Shown here: in pieces, positions 22,962 through 34,555 of the stretch
Layout of the letters: every line of letters starts with the position of its first letter
Numbering within the stretch: position 1 is the stretch's first letter
From: Chrysoperla carnea
Lineage: Eukaryota; Arthropoda; Insecta; Neuroptera; Chrysopidae
Length of the DNA stretch: 64,000 nucleotides
Assembly: GCF_905475395.1 (NCBI RefSeq)
Contig: NC_058338.1
Span: 35,594,935-35,658,934, forward strand
Direction: 5' to 3'
Position numbers and translations under genes: made by a program
Notes under the pieces: model-generated
What the model was told of the DNA's origin: nothing
Database searches by the model: none
Seen by the model: the letters and a program-made list of their open reading frames with translations, nothing else

Positions 22962-25900
22962 TTACATTCGTACTTGAAATTTACCAGCTTTTGTTACATA
23001 TTTAACACCTTTAAATGGTTTGTATTTTTCACCATACATGTCTAATCGGTTCACTTTTAATCCACTAATTGCCAATTGTGTAATTGTAAAATGTACATTA
23101 ATTGATGCATTTACATCATTTGTACTAGCTCCGCTCACCAATGATACCTTAAAAATTAAATAAAATAACTTTAGGATTAAAATAGCATGAAATGCTTCAT
23201 AAATTAAAGCGATATCTAACCCGAAAAATATGTTGAGAGAAACGACAATGGCTACCTTAAGTTTATAATTTTTTATTCACGTTTACGATAATTTTCATTC
23301 ACGTTTACTTCGAGAAATAACGACATTTGGTTTTTAATTCGCCTTTTATATCAACGAGAATGAAAAATGAAGCCACATTGCTGTGGCTTCCACAATTCCA
23401 TTTTTACTTCATGTGTGTACGTAGTAATATAGTAAACCATAAACTTAATCCAACCCCACATAAAATAGTCTAAGGAGGTAGAATCGCGATGGCCATTTAA
23501 CAAGTTTGGAACAGATACCACAAATATTGTCGTGTATTTACGAAAAAACGAATGTGTACATATAAAGAAACACTTTGAATTCTTAGTTTTTTGTCCCGAA
23601 AATCTTTAAATACTACACTAATATTCTCAAAACTTAAACTTACTGTGCCACGAATATTTGGTAATTTTGTCACATCAATTCTGCCAATTTCCCAAGATAA
23701 AATTTTTGTGACTGGGTCAAATGCATATTTTCCTTGATTTGTTGTTAATATACAATTAAGTACACACTTTGGCATTTGAATTTCCAATTTTACACCTGAA
23801 ATTTGATTTTATTGATATTAATTTTGAAATTTATTTGGTATGCAAATTTATTATTAACAGTTTCATTTTACGTACCTTCAATTGTTCGACCTAAAGTTTG
23901 TTTTGGACCAACTGTAATATCCAAACGGCCTTGTTCCCCCGCTTTTAACGATAAATTATGACGTACGTATATTGGAATGGCAACAACACTTTGACTTCCT
24001 ATGTGATATGACATTAATCTTAAATTACCGTCTGGTGGTATAAATGATAAAATTCGCCCAGACTAAAATTCGGTACAAAAAAAATTATTTTTTACTTTAA
24101 AATTGAATTGTGTTTTTAAGTCAAGAATCTTATCTTTACAAATGTAAAATTTGTAAGAGGAGTTTATTTTAAGCTTTCAATAGATTTGTTCCTTAAAATT
24201 TCCTGTGAAATAATAAATAATAGCATTTCTTCTTTTTAATTTTAAATTTTATGTTATTTTTCTGACAAATTTTAGGATTTATACAATTTTTTTGATATTT
24301 TTCATTCTCTGTTAATTACAGTACACTCTCTGTAATCTATCCAAAGCTTGACACATGGCAAGATTACTTTCTCGGTAAACAGAAATTTTTATAAAGAATG
24401 AGTTTTTGTCGTAAAATTAAAAAATTTGTCTTTAGGGGTTCTTGGTAACTAGATCAGTGGATCGGTGGAATTATTAATTTTAAAATTATGCTATCAATAG
24501 CCTTACGATTTATAGACAACAAAGATTTAGCCATGATACGATAAAATAAACGAAATAATACTCAAAAATTCATCAAAATCGTTTTGTATTATGTACATCT
24601 TAAATTTCACTTAATTTTATTACTTCAATGTCAAACATTCTTAAAATATTGATTATCTTACCTCCCATCTTTTAAATCTGACACATGGATGAAAACTAAC
24701 ATCATCAAATAATCTCGGATTCATAAAAGATAGCGTTAAATCTGGCATTCCACTTAATTTTATACAACAATCTATCTAAAAATTTAAAATTTTATGTCAG
24801 ACCAACTGGGCCGTCAATTTTACGAAGAGACATTTTGGCAACTTACATATCCTTGAATTTCAGCAAATACAGTCACACCAGATTTATCAATAATTGCATC
24901 AACCTCTTCAACGACATCAAAGTATGCTTCATTATTTGCATATTTAACGCCAGTACGTCTCCAAGGTATATTCGATAATTGACCACTTGGTAACGTGCCA
25001 CTAACACTTTAAAACAAAAAATACGTTTTAATTTTTTAATATAAATTGTATTATAATATTGTTTGAACTTCTTACTTTGATTTTCCAGTAACGGTGTTAG
25101 CGATAGTTCTTAATATATTTGGAGGTTTGATTAATTCTTTGAGAATATTACTTTCTGTAGCCAATGGGAATCCATTATCTAACATTTCATCTAGAAGCTG
25201 TTAACAGTGTATATGTAATAAATAAGGAATATATCAAATTTAGCTTAATAGTTAATAACTCTTAAAAATGACAGAAATGAAATTTTGTTACGGTAATCAA
25301 AAATCGCTCGTTCAACACGATAACTCAAAAACATAAAGGGATAAGCAACTAAAGTTTTTATAGCGTGTTTTAGAACTGAAAAATACTTTTGAGTTTCTTG
25401 AAAGATGAAAATTAGTCAATTGGGTCATCGGATTCATTTATAAACTTATTATTTATTTCATAAACTCAACAAATTTCCCATAATTTTTACTCAAAGTCAG
25501 TTAAATGGAAAATATAAGTCATCCCTCATCATTAAAATCATTTTCCTTCTTATGGGCGAATAGACCTTTACTTGCATTGTGCTTGCGTACTTACTTCGTA
25601 AACAACTACATAATTCTCTTTAATAATAGTTTCGGTACATTCTGAAAAATAATCCTGAAATGTATCCACCACTCTATGTAAAAATTCGATTACAAATAAT
25701 GGAGGTACTTCTTGCATACAAACAGCAACCAAACTAATCCCACCCCGTTGTATAGACAATAAATAATGGTGTGGTGTAGCTATTACTGGTGGTACATCAT
25801 CAGGATTTGCTCTTTGCGCTTCTAAAAAGTATTCACATACGGAATGCGGTATAACGCTACGCCAATGTTTCTCTAGGAAAGCATCCCTAGAAGAAGAAAA

Positions 25901-25992
25901 AAGTGGAATAAATATTTGATTAATTTACTCACAATACTTTATATGTATTGTATTTACCCCGATGAATTGATTATAAATAAACTATGTATCAT
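22962..25992 (-). CDS. AP3M: AP-3 adaptor complex mu subunit
   Basis: Eight exons, read on the minus strand: 25992..25958, 25886..25595, 25197..25076, 25006..24847, 24775..24662, 24062..23876, 23795..23644, 23147..22962. All phases agree and total 1248 nt, or 415 residues, the usual size of AP-3 mu. The start MIHSLFIINSSG, the longin-like N-terminal part (EVPPLFVIEFLHRVVDTFQD, DNGFPLATESNILKELIKPP) and the mu-homology domain (SGQLSNIPWRRTGVKYANNE, SGMPDLTLSFMNPRLFDDVS, YAFDPVTKILSWEIGRID, VNRLDMYGEKYKPFKGVKYV) are all strongly conserved. The subunit binds Tyr-based sorting signals and directs cargo from endosomes or trans-Golgi to lysosomes and pigment granules; the fly orthologue is carmine. 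It is complete and head-to-head with NDUFB8. Poly(A) signal follows the stop by about 30 bases. Confidence 0.97.
25300..25440 (+). repeat. Dispersed (CCGT)n-type repeat, diverged partial copy
   Basis: CACGATAACTCAAAAACATAAAGGGATA, followed by a GTTTTTATAGCGT segment and GTCAATTGGGTCATCGG, follows the order seen in the copy at 16425-16735 without the (CCGT)n core. It lies in an AP-3 mu intron. Confidence 0.55.
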
Positions 25993-26923
25993 TTTTAAGT
26001 ATATTCAAATTTTGACAAGAGATGTCAACTTAAATAACCTAAAAAAACAAATACGTCAAACTGACACCTCATAACTTTCATTTTCTAAATGCATAGGGAC
26101 TTCTTCTTCTTTTTTTTTTTTTTACTACTAAAAACCCTAATAACACCGTCATGCCGTTTAATATTTAGCGGGAAATCCGAAATAGTGAAGTTGTTTAAAA
26201 GTTATAAATATATTATTACCTTAAGTCGCTAGAGTAGAAGGAGAAACGACTCCATGTATTAAAAAGTAATAATATATGAATGGAGCAAAAGTTTAAATTT
26301 TAATAGAAGCACTTATTTCTGCTCTTTGTAATAAGAGTAATTGATAAAGATCCAAACAAGTTGTAATAGAAGAATTGAGATACATTCATATCATTACCAC
26401 TTGCTACGCTAGCGTTATTTTGGTGATTTTTTGTGTTTTAGTGTTATTGTAATTCGCTCTTTACCGTTGACCACTTTTCAATTTTTCTCCCATATAAAAT
26501 GGTTCTCCTTCTACTCTACCCTCCAAAATACGTATATACACAAAATTGTCTCTTTCTGGGACAGTCAGAGAATGAGCCAAAGCGCTAATTGATTTTTTTT
26601 TGTAAATAACAAATGACTTTTTCACTTAAGGATGGTTAGTCTTTTTATTCGTTATCCGATTTATCTTTTATCCGTAACAATTGACTTTTAATTCTGAACA
26701 GTAGAGCCTGATGTTTTTTTAAAATGATTTCTTTATAACCAATAGCTTTCATTTGGTTAAAATTTATGTATCTGTATTCTTTGGCTTCACATTGTAATTC
26801 GAATATTTTCTAGACCTTTCATTAATAATAAGTCTGTGGGTAGAAAAGATCTCTTCACAAGTGATAATCAGTTTTACCAAATTAAAACTTTTTTTATGTA
26901 ATCTTTGCATTTTATTTAGAAAA
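25993..26923. promoter_or_regulatory. Shared divergent promoter region, AP-3 mu and NDUFB8
   Basis: The two start codons face away from each other across 931 bp, so the upstream control regions of both housekeeping genes must lie here or overlap. I see no TATA box that can be assigned to either gene. A segment with CTAGAGTAGAAGGAGAA at about 26229 has an inverted counterpart TTCTCCTTCTACTCTA near 26501-26517, marking a possible MITE at about 26228-26520. Confidence 0.45.
26228..26520. repeat. Possible MITE with short terminal inverted repeats
   Basis: TAGAGTAGAAGGAGAA (from about 26230) and TTCTCCTTCTACTCTA (to about 26517) are inverted copies enclosing about 260 bp of AT-rich, non-coding sequence in the AP-3 mu / NDUFB8 promoter interval. 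Inner arms are less well matched. Confidence 0.5.
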
Positions 26924-27603
26924 ATGTCTTTGATTGCGAAAATCACAAAAATATCGAAACTAAATGTTCCACGAACTAGTTTAAATACATTTTTTAGAAC
27001 TGCTAGCAGTAAGGCAATTCCTTAATTCAAATTAATGTTAATATCTACAAAAATTTATGTTTATTAATTACACATTTCAGTGTGGAATAAGGATTGGAAA
27101 CCAGGCCCATATCCACGAACAGAAGCTGAAAGAAAAGCAGCAGCTCTGAAATATGGATTAGAACCATCAGAATATCAACCATATCCTGATGATGGTACAG
27201 GACATGGTGATTATCCAATGTTACCAGAAAGATCAGCTGAGAGTAAAGATCCATACTATACATGGGATTTTCCAGAACTTAAAAAGAATTTACATGAAAC
27301 GGTAACACAGATTACAAATTTTTGTTTCTTTATATGTATTAATATTCATATCAGTTTTTTCTGAAGTAAAGTTTTTGTTATTACTAGATGCAATTGGAAG
27401 AAGATATGTATGGAGAAACTCGTTTTTACATAAATCAAAGGTTACGAATTAGTTTACGAGAACAAGTGTTAACTTTTGTTGGTGTCATGTTGGCTTTATA
27501 TGGAATTTATGAAGTACTCGATCCCTACCCAATGTTTCGACCAGTTAAACCAAAACAATTAGCAGCTGATGGCAAAACACATTATACTTTTGAATTAGAA
27601 TAA
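26924..27603 (+). CDS. NDUFB8: NADH:ubiquinone oxidoreductase subunit B8 (complex I, ASHI)
   Basis: Three exons, 26924..27008, 27081..27301 and 27388..27603, give 173 residues. The first 28 residues (MSLIAKITKISKLNVPRTSL..) are basic and Ser/Thr-rich without acids, a mitochondrial targeting peptide. The mature part has family hallmarks WNKDWKPGPYPRTEAER, GHGDYPMLPERSAESKDPYY and WDFPELKKNLHE, then one membrane span (VLTFVGVMLALYGIYEVL, about residues 129-146) and DPYPMFRPVKPKQ. It is an accessory subunit in the distal membrane arm of complex I at the inner mitochondrial membrane. The ATG joins a split codon at the first junction (A|TG), so the true start is the upstream ATG at 26924. AATAAA at 27665-27670. 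Confidence 0.96.
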
Positions 27604-28670
27604 ATTTGATTTTGTACCTATGTACTGTAATAACAAATTAAACTAGCTAAAACACAGTTATTGAAATAAATTAAATATTTGTTTAGAATTGTTTTGTGTT
27701 ATTCTCAAAATAATGAAATTTATATTTCACGAATAATATTCGTCGTGATCTTTATAGAAACCTTTAAAAATTTGGCTGCAATTTTTTATCTGACCATTTC
27801 TTTTGTTATTTAGAGATACATTAAACATTTACGTTCACGCCAAAAATGGTAATGTAGTAAGTTTTCTAGTTTTGATAAGTTTCATAAATGAGAACTCATA
27901 AGAGTGAAACATTTTATGAAATTATTATCTGTCCACAATCGTAATTCTAATCTTTCAAAACAATATCTCTTGATTCTGTTGCTGTAATACACTTTTTATG
28001 TTTTTTTTTTTTTTTTTATAAGTTGATCTAGGTTTAATGATTTTTGTTACTTGTTTAAGTTTTTAAACATTTTCGCTTTTTGATTCTTAATTATTGACAA
28101 TTTTGATTAAAAGTCGCAATTCATACTGCCTAATTCACAGATTATAACTTTTTTAAATTAAAACTATAATCTGTGGTCTAATTACAATGTTTCTAGGGTG
28201 TCGTGCCATAGTGAATTTTTGTTCAAGTTTTTAGATTCAATTTATCAAGACAATATAGTCTCTGAATCTATCTTGTCGAGGCCACGAAAATTTGAACAAT
28301 TTTCTCGACAACTAACGTTTTTTAAGGGATAATAAACAGATAATGGGAATTCATAGGGGCGTACCTAATTGATTAATTCCGTGAATTCACTAAAATATTT
28401 ATCAATAAAGTTTACATTAATTTTTGTTTCTAAAAACCATAGCAATGTAAGACGATACCAATGCTACTTCAAAATTAATCATAACAGATAAGTTGCAAAA
28501 TATTTATAAATTTTTATTAAAAATGTGAAAATACATGAAAAAACTTTAAAAATCTTACAAAAGCTAACCTATAACCAATTTAAAAATCAGCTGTAAATAT
28601 TGAATCTGTCATAACAATTCTTTGTCAAAACGTTTCGTGTTCATAAATTTTTAAATTTCGAAAAATTAAA
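27604..28670. other. Spacer between NDUFB8 and the FKBP15-like gene
   Basis: About 1.07 kb of AT-rich sequence holding the NDUFB8 poly(A) signal and presumably the promoter of the next gene. An imperfect inverted segment (CACAGATTATAACTTTTTTAA / AAAACTATAATCTGTGG, about 28136-28176) is the only structure noticed. Confidence 0.5.
28136..28176. repeat. Short hairpin
   Basis: CACAGATTATAA and TTATAATCTGTG-like arms face each other (ATTCACAGATTATAACTTT and AAACTATAATCTGTGGT). The stem is about 13 bp, next to the mid-spacer; function unknown. Confidence 0.4.
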
Positions 28671-31600
28671 ATGTTTAAACACTCGGAAAACGAAGAAGAT
28701 TTATTTTTTGCAACCGTAAACACTAGGTTTGTAGTTATAAATATATAACCATGTGAATTTGAATTTAAGGCCCCGAATTTAATTTCTGATTTTTAATTAG
28801 TTCGAAATTAGCGTCAATTTTTGATACAACAGTGGTTCCCGATACATTGGAATCATCAAATAATGCAGATTTAACATATTCTGCACCAAAGCAACCGCCA
28901 TCAACACCCCAAACAGAAAAATTAAGCGCGAAAAAATCTACAAAATCAACTGGAAGTCATGTTTCACTTGTAAAAGTTGTCTATGGTTATAAATAGTAAG
29001 TATTCGAGATAAAAAAATAAAGATTTTGTCAAAACTAATACTTCAGAAAATTTAAAGTATAGTATTTTGAATTTTTTTACTTTCAATCAACCCTAATTTA
29101 ATATATTCACCAAGAAAATTAGATTCATTAAATATCGATATTTTCTTAATTGAGAGCCGCATAATCGGTTAAAAAAGCCCTTATGACGGTATATTGGCGA
29201 TAAGTCTTATTTATTGACGAATCTTGCATACATCAGTCGCCGATATAAACGCATAAACATCGAAGGACTAAGAAGTATTAAAATCTAATTCATTCTTCAA
29301 ATTCGCCAATGGCAGCACTAATATAGACGTGTTGGTCTTACTTAATTTGTTAGTCACTAGATTTGGAATGATTTTATTTTAAGACTGCAGCACAAAGCTT
29401 AAGTGATTGGCCCAATAAAATTCTGATACTGAATGGTGCACAGAGATCTGTCGAGGCTCTCAATAATGTTGGTTACATTTTCATATACCAATGCAGTGTA
29501 ATTATGTTCGTGTTTATATATGTATGTATTCATCAGGTCAATATTATACTTATACTGTCAAATCTGGGTTAGTGAGGCCTGGATAAACGAGAAAAGTCTA
29601 CGAGTAAATACCATGTCCCATCTTTTTAACTTTCTAAAATCTCTATAAATGTCGTTTTCCTCTGTTATCCCTCGAGATTTATATAACTGAGTCCGATACT
29701 TGCTTATATTTCTATAAGCGACAGTGATCGAAAACAATTAACATTGTTTTTGTCTCAAAACGCTTTAATTTTGTACGACACACCACTTTTAGTAAAAAAG
29801 AAGTTTTTGGGTAATATATGTTGCAAATAAACTCTATTATAATCTCCTTCAATCTTTGTATCGAATTACCAAACATCTGTATAATATATAAAAAACACAG
29901 TCATAACAGTGGCTTCCTTTTTTGAACGCACTAAATGTCTGTGCTTGGTTTTGTAAATTAACCAACTCAATTTTCATTTTAGTATAAATAATGCGTACGA
30001 ATCTCTTGGGAAAGTTGGATTTGCGTTAGTTGAGTACCCTGATACAAATCAACATAATATTATCATGTACAAAGATAAAAATAATCACATATTTAATATC
30101 AAAGTGCATAATAGAATTGTTTTTACAATACAAGAAGATAAATATTTAACTTTACTCGATGAACAGAAAAGAAATTGGTCGATACTGTTTGAGAGTCAAA
30201 TGGATTTAAAGGAATTTTATAAAAAGTTAGAAACAACAGACGCAAAAATTATTCAAACTGATTGTAAAGAGAAAAAAGGTAAATTATTAATAATATTTTA
30301 CTGTGTTAATTTTGTTAAAATTTTAGCAAAAAATTAATAAATTATTATAGACTGTAAGCCCTTACTGAACCGACATTTCTTTGATTCTTTTTGTCTGCTA
30401 TTTGGAAGATTGATAAAAAGTAACTTTGTTAATAAAAAGAAAAATGAGATTTTAACCGTGGCGCTTGTCAATTTATGATCGAGTTTTTTATATTTCGAAG
30501 TTATTTTTTTGATTGCCGTTTATGTTGTAAACAGCCATTGGCAACTTAATACTGAGAAATCAAGAGCAAAAAGTTTGCAATTATCTTAAGTGTTGAAAAA
30601 TTGTTTCGAAAAAAAAAATTAAGGCAACCCTTCTATCAATTGTATCCATAATTGTAATCCAGAAGTTCGACACTCGAGCCACGGTTAAAATTTCATAATT
30701 AATAAACTTATCTATCAATCTTCCAAAGGACTCACCGGCCATTAAGCCTATAAATTTAAAATAAACAATTTTCTAGTTGATACGTAAAAGTTAAGCCATT
30801 TTAAATGTGATTTAAAGTTATGGTAAAAGTAAATGCTGTTATTTTTTTTACTAAACGTCAACTGTGCTTCCGTTTTATTTTCCTTGAACTGTCGTGAAAC
30901 CACAAAATTGCTAATAGTAGCATTTTCAATCTCTTTCGAAACCAAAAGTCAAAATAGTATTACAATTAACTAATTCATACTGATGATGACTGTAGTAATC
31001 AAATACAAGTTTATCCAAAGATAAAATTGCAGATGATTTTAAGTTTTATTTCTAGTATTTATTCAGTAATTTTCTTTGATAATTTAAAAATCAGCAAAAT
31101 CACCGAATTCCGAATTTTTGGTTACCAGGTTTTTGATTAAATTTCATATTTGAAATTTCAGATACTAATGCATATCAGTCGAAAATCGTAGAACAACCCA
31201 GCAAAAAAGACCCAAAACGGGAAATCCAAGAAAACAGTGAAGAGGAAATTACATCTAAATCAAAAACAGATATTCTTACACGAATGGCTAAAGTTGGTCA
31301 ATTAGTTGGTCTACCCTCGGAAAGACAATTACATAATACAGAAGTTACTGATTCAGAAAGTGATTGTTGTGATGAAAGAATAGTAGCAACAAAGACTACA
31401 AAACGTTCCAACAAGGTTAATGAGATCACCGATTTGGTTCCATCAAAACATCAGTATAGTAACAGTCCATTACATAGTGAATGTATTTTAGTCCAACAAA
31501 ATCAACAAATCAATGAAAATTTGGGAACTTTGTTAACGGAAAATCGTTCACAGAATACAGAGGTACAAATGAATTTATTAAAAATAGAAAATAAAATTGA

Positions 31601-32684
31601 TCAATTATTTGGTAAAGTACGTAACGACAATGAAAATGACGTGACCGCAGAAATTCAAAAATTACAATTACAAAATGAAAAATTAAAGTTAGAATTACAG
31701 AAAATAGAATTGAATAAATTGTTATCACAAGATCAGAAAATTTTAACTGAAAAAATGGAAATTGGTGTCCAATCTAGTTCGAATTTAAGTAAAGATGACT
31801 CAAATTTAGATTGTATCGGTGAAATTAGTTCTGAAATAAAAACATTACGTGAAAATTGTGAAAAATTACTAAAAGAAACTGAAAATATAGAAAAACGTAA
31901 TCGAATACAAGAACTAAAAATCAAAGATTTAGAAGTGCATTATTTTCAAAAACAACCCGTACCAAAATTGGATGGAATTGACGAGGAAGCAGTTATACAA
32001 AGTATTAATGAATTTACTGAGGAAAATAGCGGTATACGTGATAAAATAAAACAGTTAACGGATTCTATGCAAGAATACGTATCTGCAATGGAAATACACG
32101 AACGTAAAATGTATCAATTAAAAAAATATTATAATTTGCTTGATGTAAATTTGAATGAAAAAAATGATAGCATGAATGAAATGGGGAGAAAATTAAATGA
32201 GTTCGATCAACATATTGAACAAATTCAACAAATAAAAGATAAATTAGATGAAACATTGAAATCCATACATTATTTTGGAGATAAAATTAGCAAACAAGAC
32301 GATAAATTAAATGAAATAATAAATAATTTTGAGAACCATCCCCCAATTGATCACAGTGCAATTACCACAAATACCAGCCTTAGTGACGTTGATATTAGTA
32401 TCTGTAGTGCATGTTTACAATCAAAAGCGAATTTGAAACATAAAGAAGAGACTCCAAAAAATAGTGACTCAAAAATAACTGAGTTAGATAAAGAAGGAGA
32501 GGATATAAGTGAAATAGCTAAGCGAAAAATTGGTGATAATATAGCACCATTTATTAAAGAAGAAATGAATTCGTTATTTAGTGAATTACAAAATGTTTTA
32601 AAAGATGAATGTCGATTGGAGGCCACAACAATGATTGTCCAGGCGACGTATAGAATTATTCATAACATTAATTCGACTGTTTAA
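28671..32684 (+). CDS. FKBP15/WAFL-like protein without the isomerase domain
   Basis: Exons 28671..28726, 28801..28995, 29983..30278 and 31162..32684 keep phase and give 689 residues. Family marks: acidic start with DLFFATVNTSSKLASIFD, YSAPKQPP (about 50-57), and a WH1/PH-like domain at about residues 70-175 (HVSLVKVVYGYKY, DEQKRNWSILFESQMDLKEF). Then TRMAKVGQLVGLP (about 223-235), which in vertebrate FKBP15 follows the FKBP domain, and a long coiled coil (about 250-570) of Glu/Lys/Leu heptads. The FKBP domain expected between residues 182 and 220 is absent: only a charged linker (SKKDPKREIQENSEEEITSK) is there. Vertebrate FKBP15 acts in endosome movement on actin and microtubules; a similar scaffold role here is inference. 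AATAAA at 32773-32778. Confidence 0.85.
30401..30727. mobile_element. Fold-back MITE in the FKBP15-like intron
   Basis: TTTGGAAGATTGATA at the left is inverted as TATCAATCTTCCAAA at the right, and ATTTTAACCGTGG (about 30450) as CCACGGTTAAAAT (about 30680). A further copy of the arm sequence (ACTCGAACCACGGTTAAAA) lies at about 22692. It is non-coding, about 327 bp, inside intron 30279-31161, where the missing isomerase exon would be expected. Confidence 0.65.
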
Positions 32685-34555
32685 CTTTAAATCATTTAAA
32701 TTAATCTTTTTATTTCTATTTTTTTTTTGTTGTGTTTGATATTTTTTAAATATCCGTTATTTTTTACAGTTTAATAAAAATGTATATTTTTCAGTATGTA
32801 TATATTTTGAATAAAATTATTTCAAATAATCTATTATTACTTTATTAATTTTCGCATACCCTTCAATAAGGGTACTTTATGCAATTTTCTTTAAATATTA
32901 GCTTATTTTTTTCAGGTAGTGTTCAGACAGCCGAAGTTCGTTTATTGTGGTAAGCGCGGAAAAACCATTGTGATTAAATTCACAATTAAAAATCAAATAA
33001 GTATAGTTACTTTCTTTACTCACATCAAAATTAATAATAATTTCATCGTTTCAGCGAAATTGTGTTCCTTATGGCATTTAAAAATAACGTATCCTAGTTC
33101 CACCAGTTGGTTTTTTCGCATTTTTTTTATGAACCGCTGAAGGGGCGAAAAACGTTTTGCTTCTATAAAATTTTTCTTTTTTATTAAATTTTTTAAACAA
33201 TTTGTAACGTAGACGTCCGCAAATGTTATGGATTAGTTTAAGACGTAGAGTATTCGCCAGGGACTATATCAGCAAATTTTTACCGATATATTCTCTGGTA
33301 TTCGCCATGGGAACTGATTCTAGCGCTGTCTGGTGGTAAAAAATGGAAGCTGTCTATGACAGATGCTGTCTAAAGTCAAATTTCAACAAAAATAAGAAAT
33401 AAATCACATCACATAGTTTAAATAATTTATTTTTTTTTTATTTCACTCATTATCAAAATATATATAAACAATTCAATCATAGCCATGCATAAATTTGACT
33501 TGTCATAGACAGCTTCTATTTTCTACCACTAGACAGCGCTAGAATCAGTTCCCATGGCAAATACGTAATATTTTTTTGGAATCTTTTTAACATTTATTTG
33601 CAAAAATCCATTTGTTTATTAAGAAATCACTTGTTTGCAACTTAATTTCTACAACTTTGACAAGTCGTAGATTATTCTACCTTTGCTCCTCTTTTTCCTT
33701 AAAAACTTTCAGTCTGATTTTATGGAACATCGATTCTTGCAACGTCGACTTCGCAAAATTAATTGCAAAAACCGCTTACTTACAAGTAATTTTCGCAACT
33801 TTTTTTCGGTAATGCACTCTAGTAATTTCAAACACAAAATAAATACCCAAAATCCCACGCTTGAATTCAACTTTTTCGTGATGTTGCTTACAAAGCAAAT
33901 CGTCATTGCTACTTATCACGATTTATCTTTGTCATTTCTATATATTTAACATAAGAATGACAAAGAAAAAACCGTTACGGGTAGCATGACGACTTATATA
34001 TTTAGAAACAGACCTATAAATTTTCTAGTTTCCCATACAAACAGAATATTTACTTTTTCTGGATTGTCAAGTTTTCTATGAGTAGACATTTTTTATGCCG
34101 TAATTAGTTAGCATGATATATTTCAAGTACTTAATTAATCTTTGATCTCGTTACGCTATAATTATAGATTTCGTTTCACCTCCTTACGAACTTCAAATGA
34201 TTACAAATTATTTCGTAAAATTTATCCTGTTTTTCGGTTATCATCATACCGATTTAATATAATCTTCAATGTCTTCAGCATTTGAAAATTCGGGGATCCT
34301 TCCAGAAACTACCGAGAGGTGCAGTGGCCCAGAATTTTTTATTCCAATTTTTTAGCGGTCTACATTTATTAAATAAGTCTGTGTTTATATTCCAGTGTTT
34401 TATAAAATGAAAAATGCAACCTGTTTTGACTTCGAATGTCAGAAAAATTTAATATCAAATTTTTAATCAAAATTAGAATTATTGAAAAAATAATTCCGTC
34501 GTTAATCAGAAATTTTCTACCTTATTAGCGTCGGCTGGAAAATAAACAGTCAGCA
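32685..34555. other. Spacer between FKBP15-like gene and ZGPAT-like gene
   Basis: It holds the poly(A) signal of the upstream gene, a MITE at 33298-33564 and AT-rich sequence. Open frames of 60-90 codons at 33.6-33.95 kb overlap on both strands, resemble nothing known and are not called. The promoter of the ZGPAT-like gene presumably lies just before 34556. Confidence 0.5.
33298..33564. mobile_element. MITE, about 267 bp, with about 70-bp inverted arms
   Basis: Left GTATTCGCCATGGGAACTGA..TTCTAGCGCTGTCTGGTGGTA and right TACCACTAGACAGCGCTAGAA..TCAGTTCCCATGGCAAATAC are inverted, with few mismatches. The loop is AT-rich and non-coding. A half-copy of the arm end (TATTCGCCAGGGAC) lies just upstream at about 33250. 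Confidence 0.75.

Noticed and set aside
31510-32626. Antisense open frames opposite the FKBP15-like coiled coil
   Set aside because: They arise from Lys/Glu/Leu-rich codons on the plus strand, a common shadow effect.
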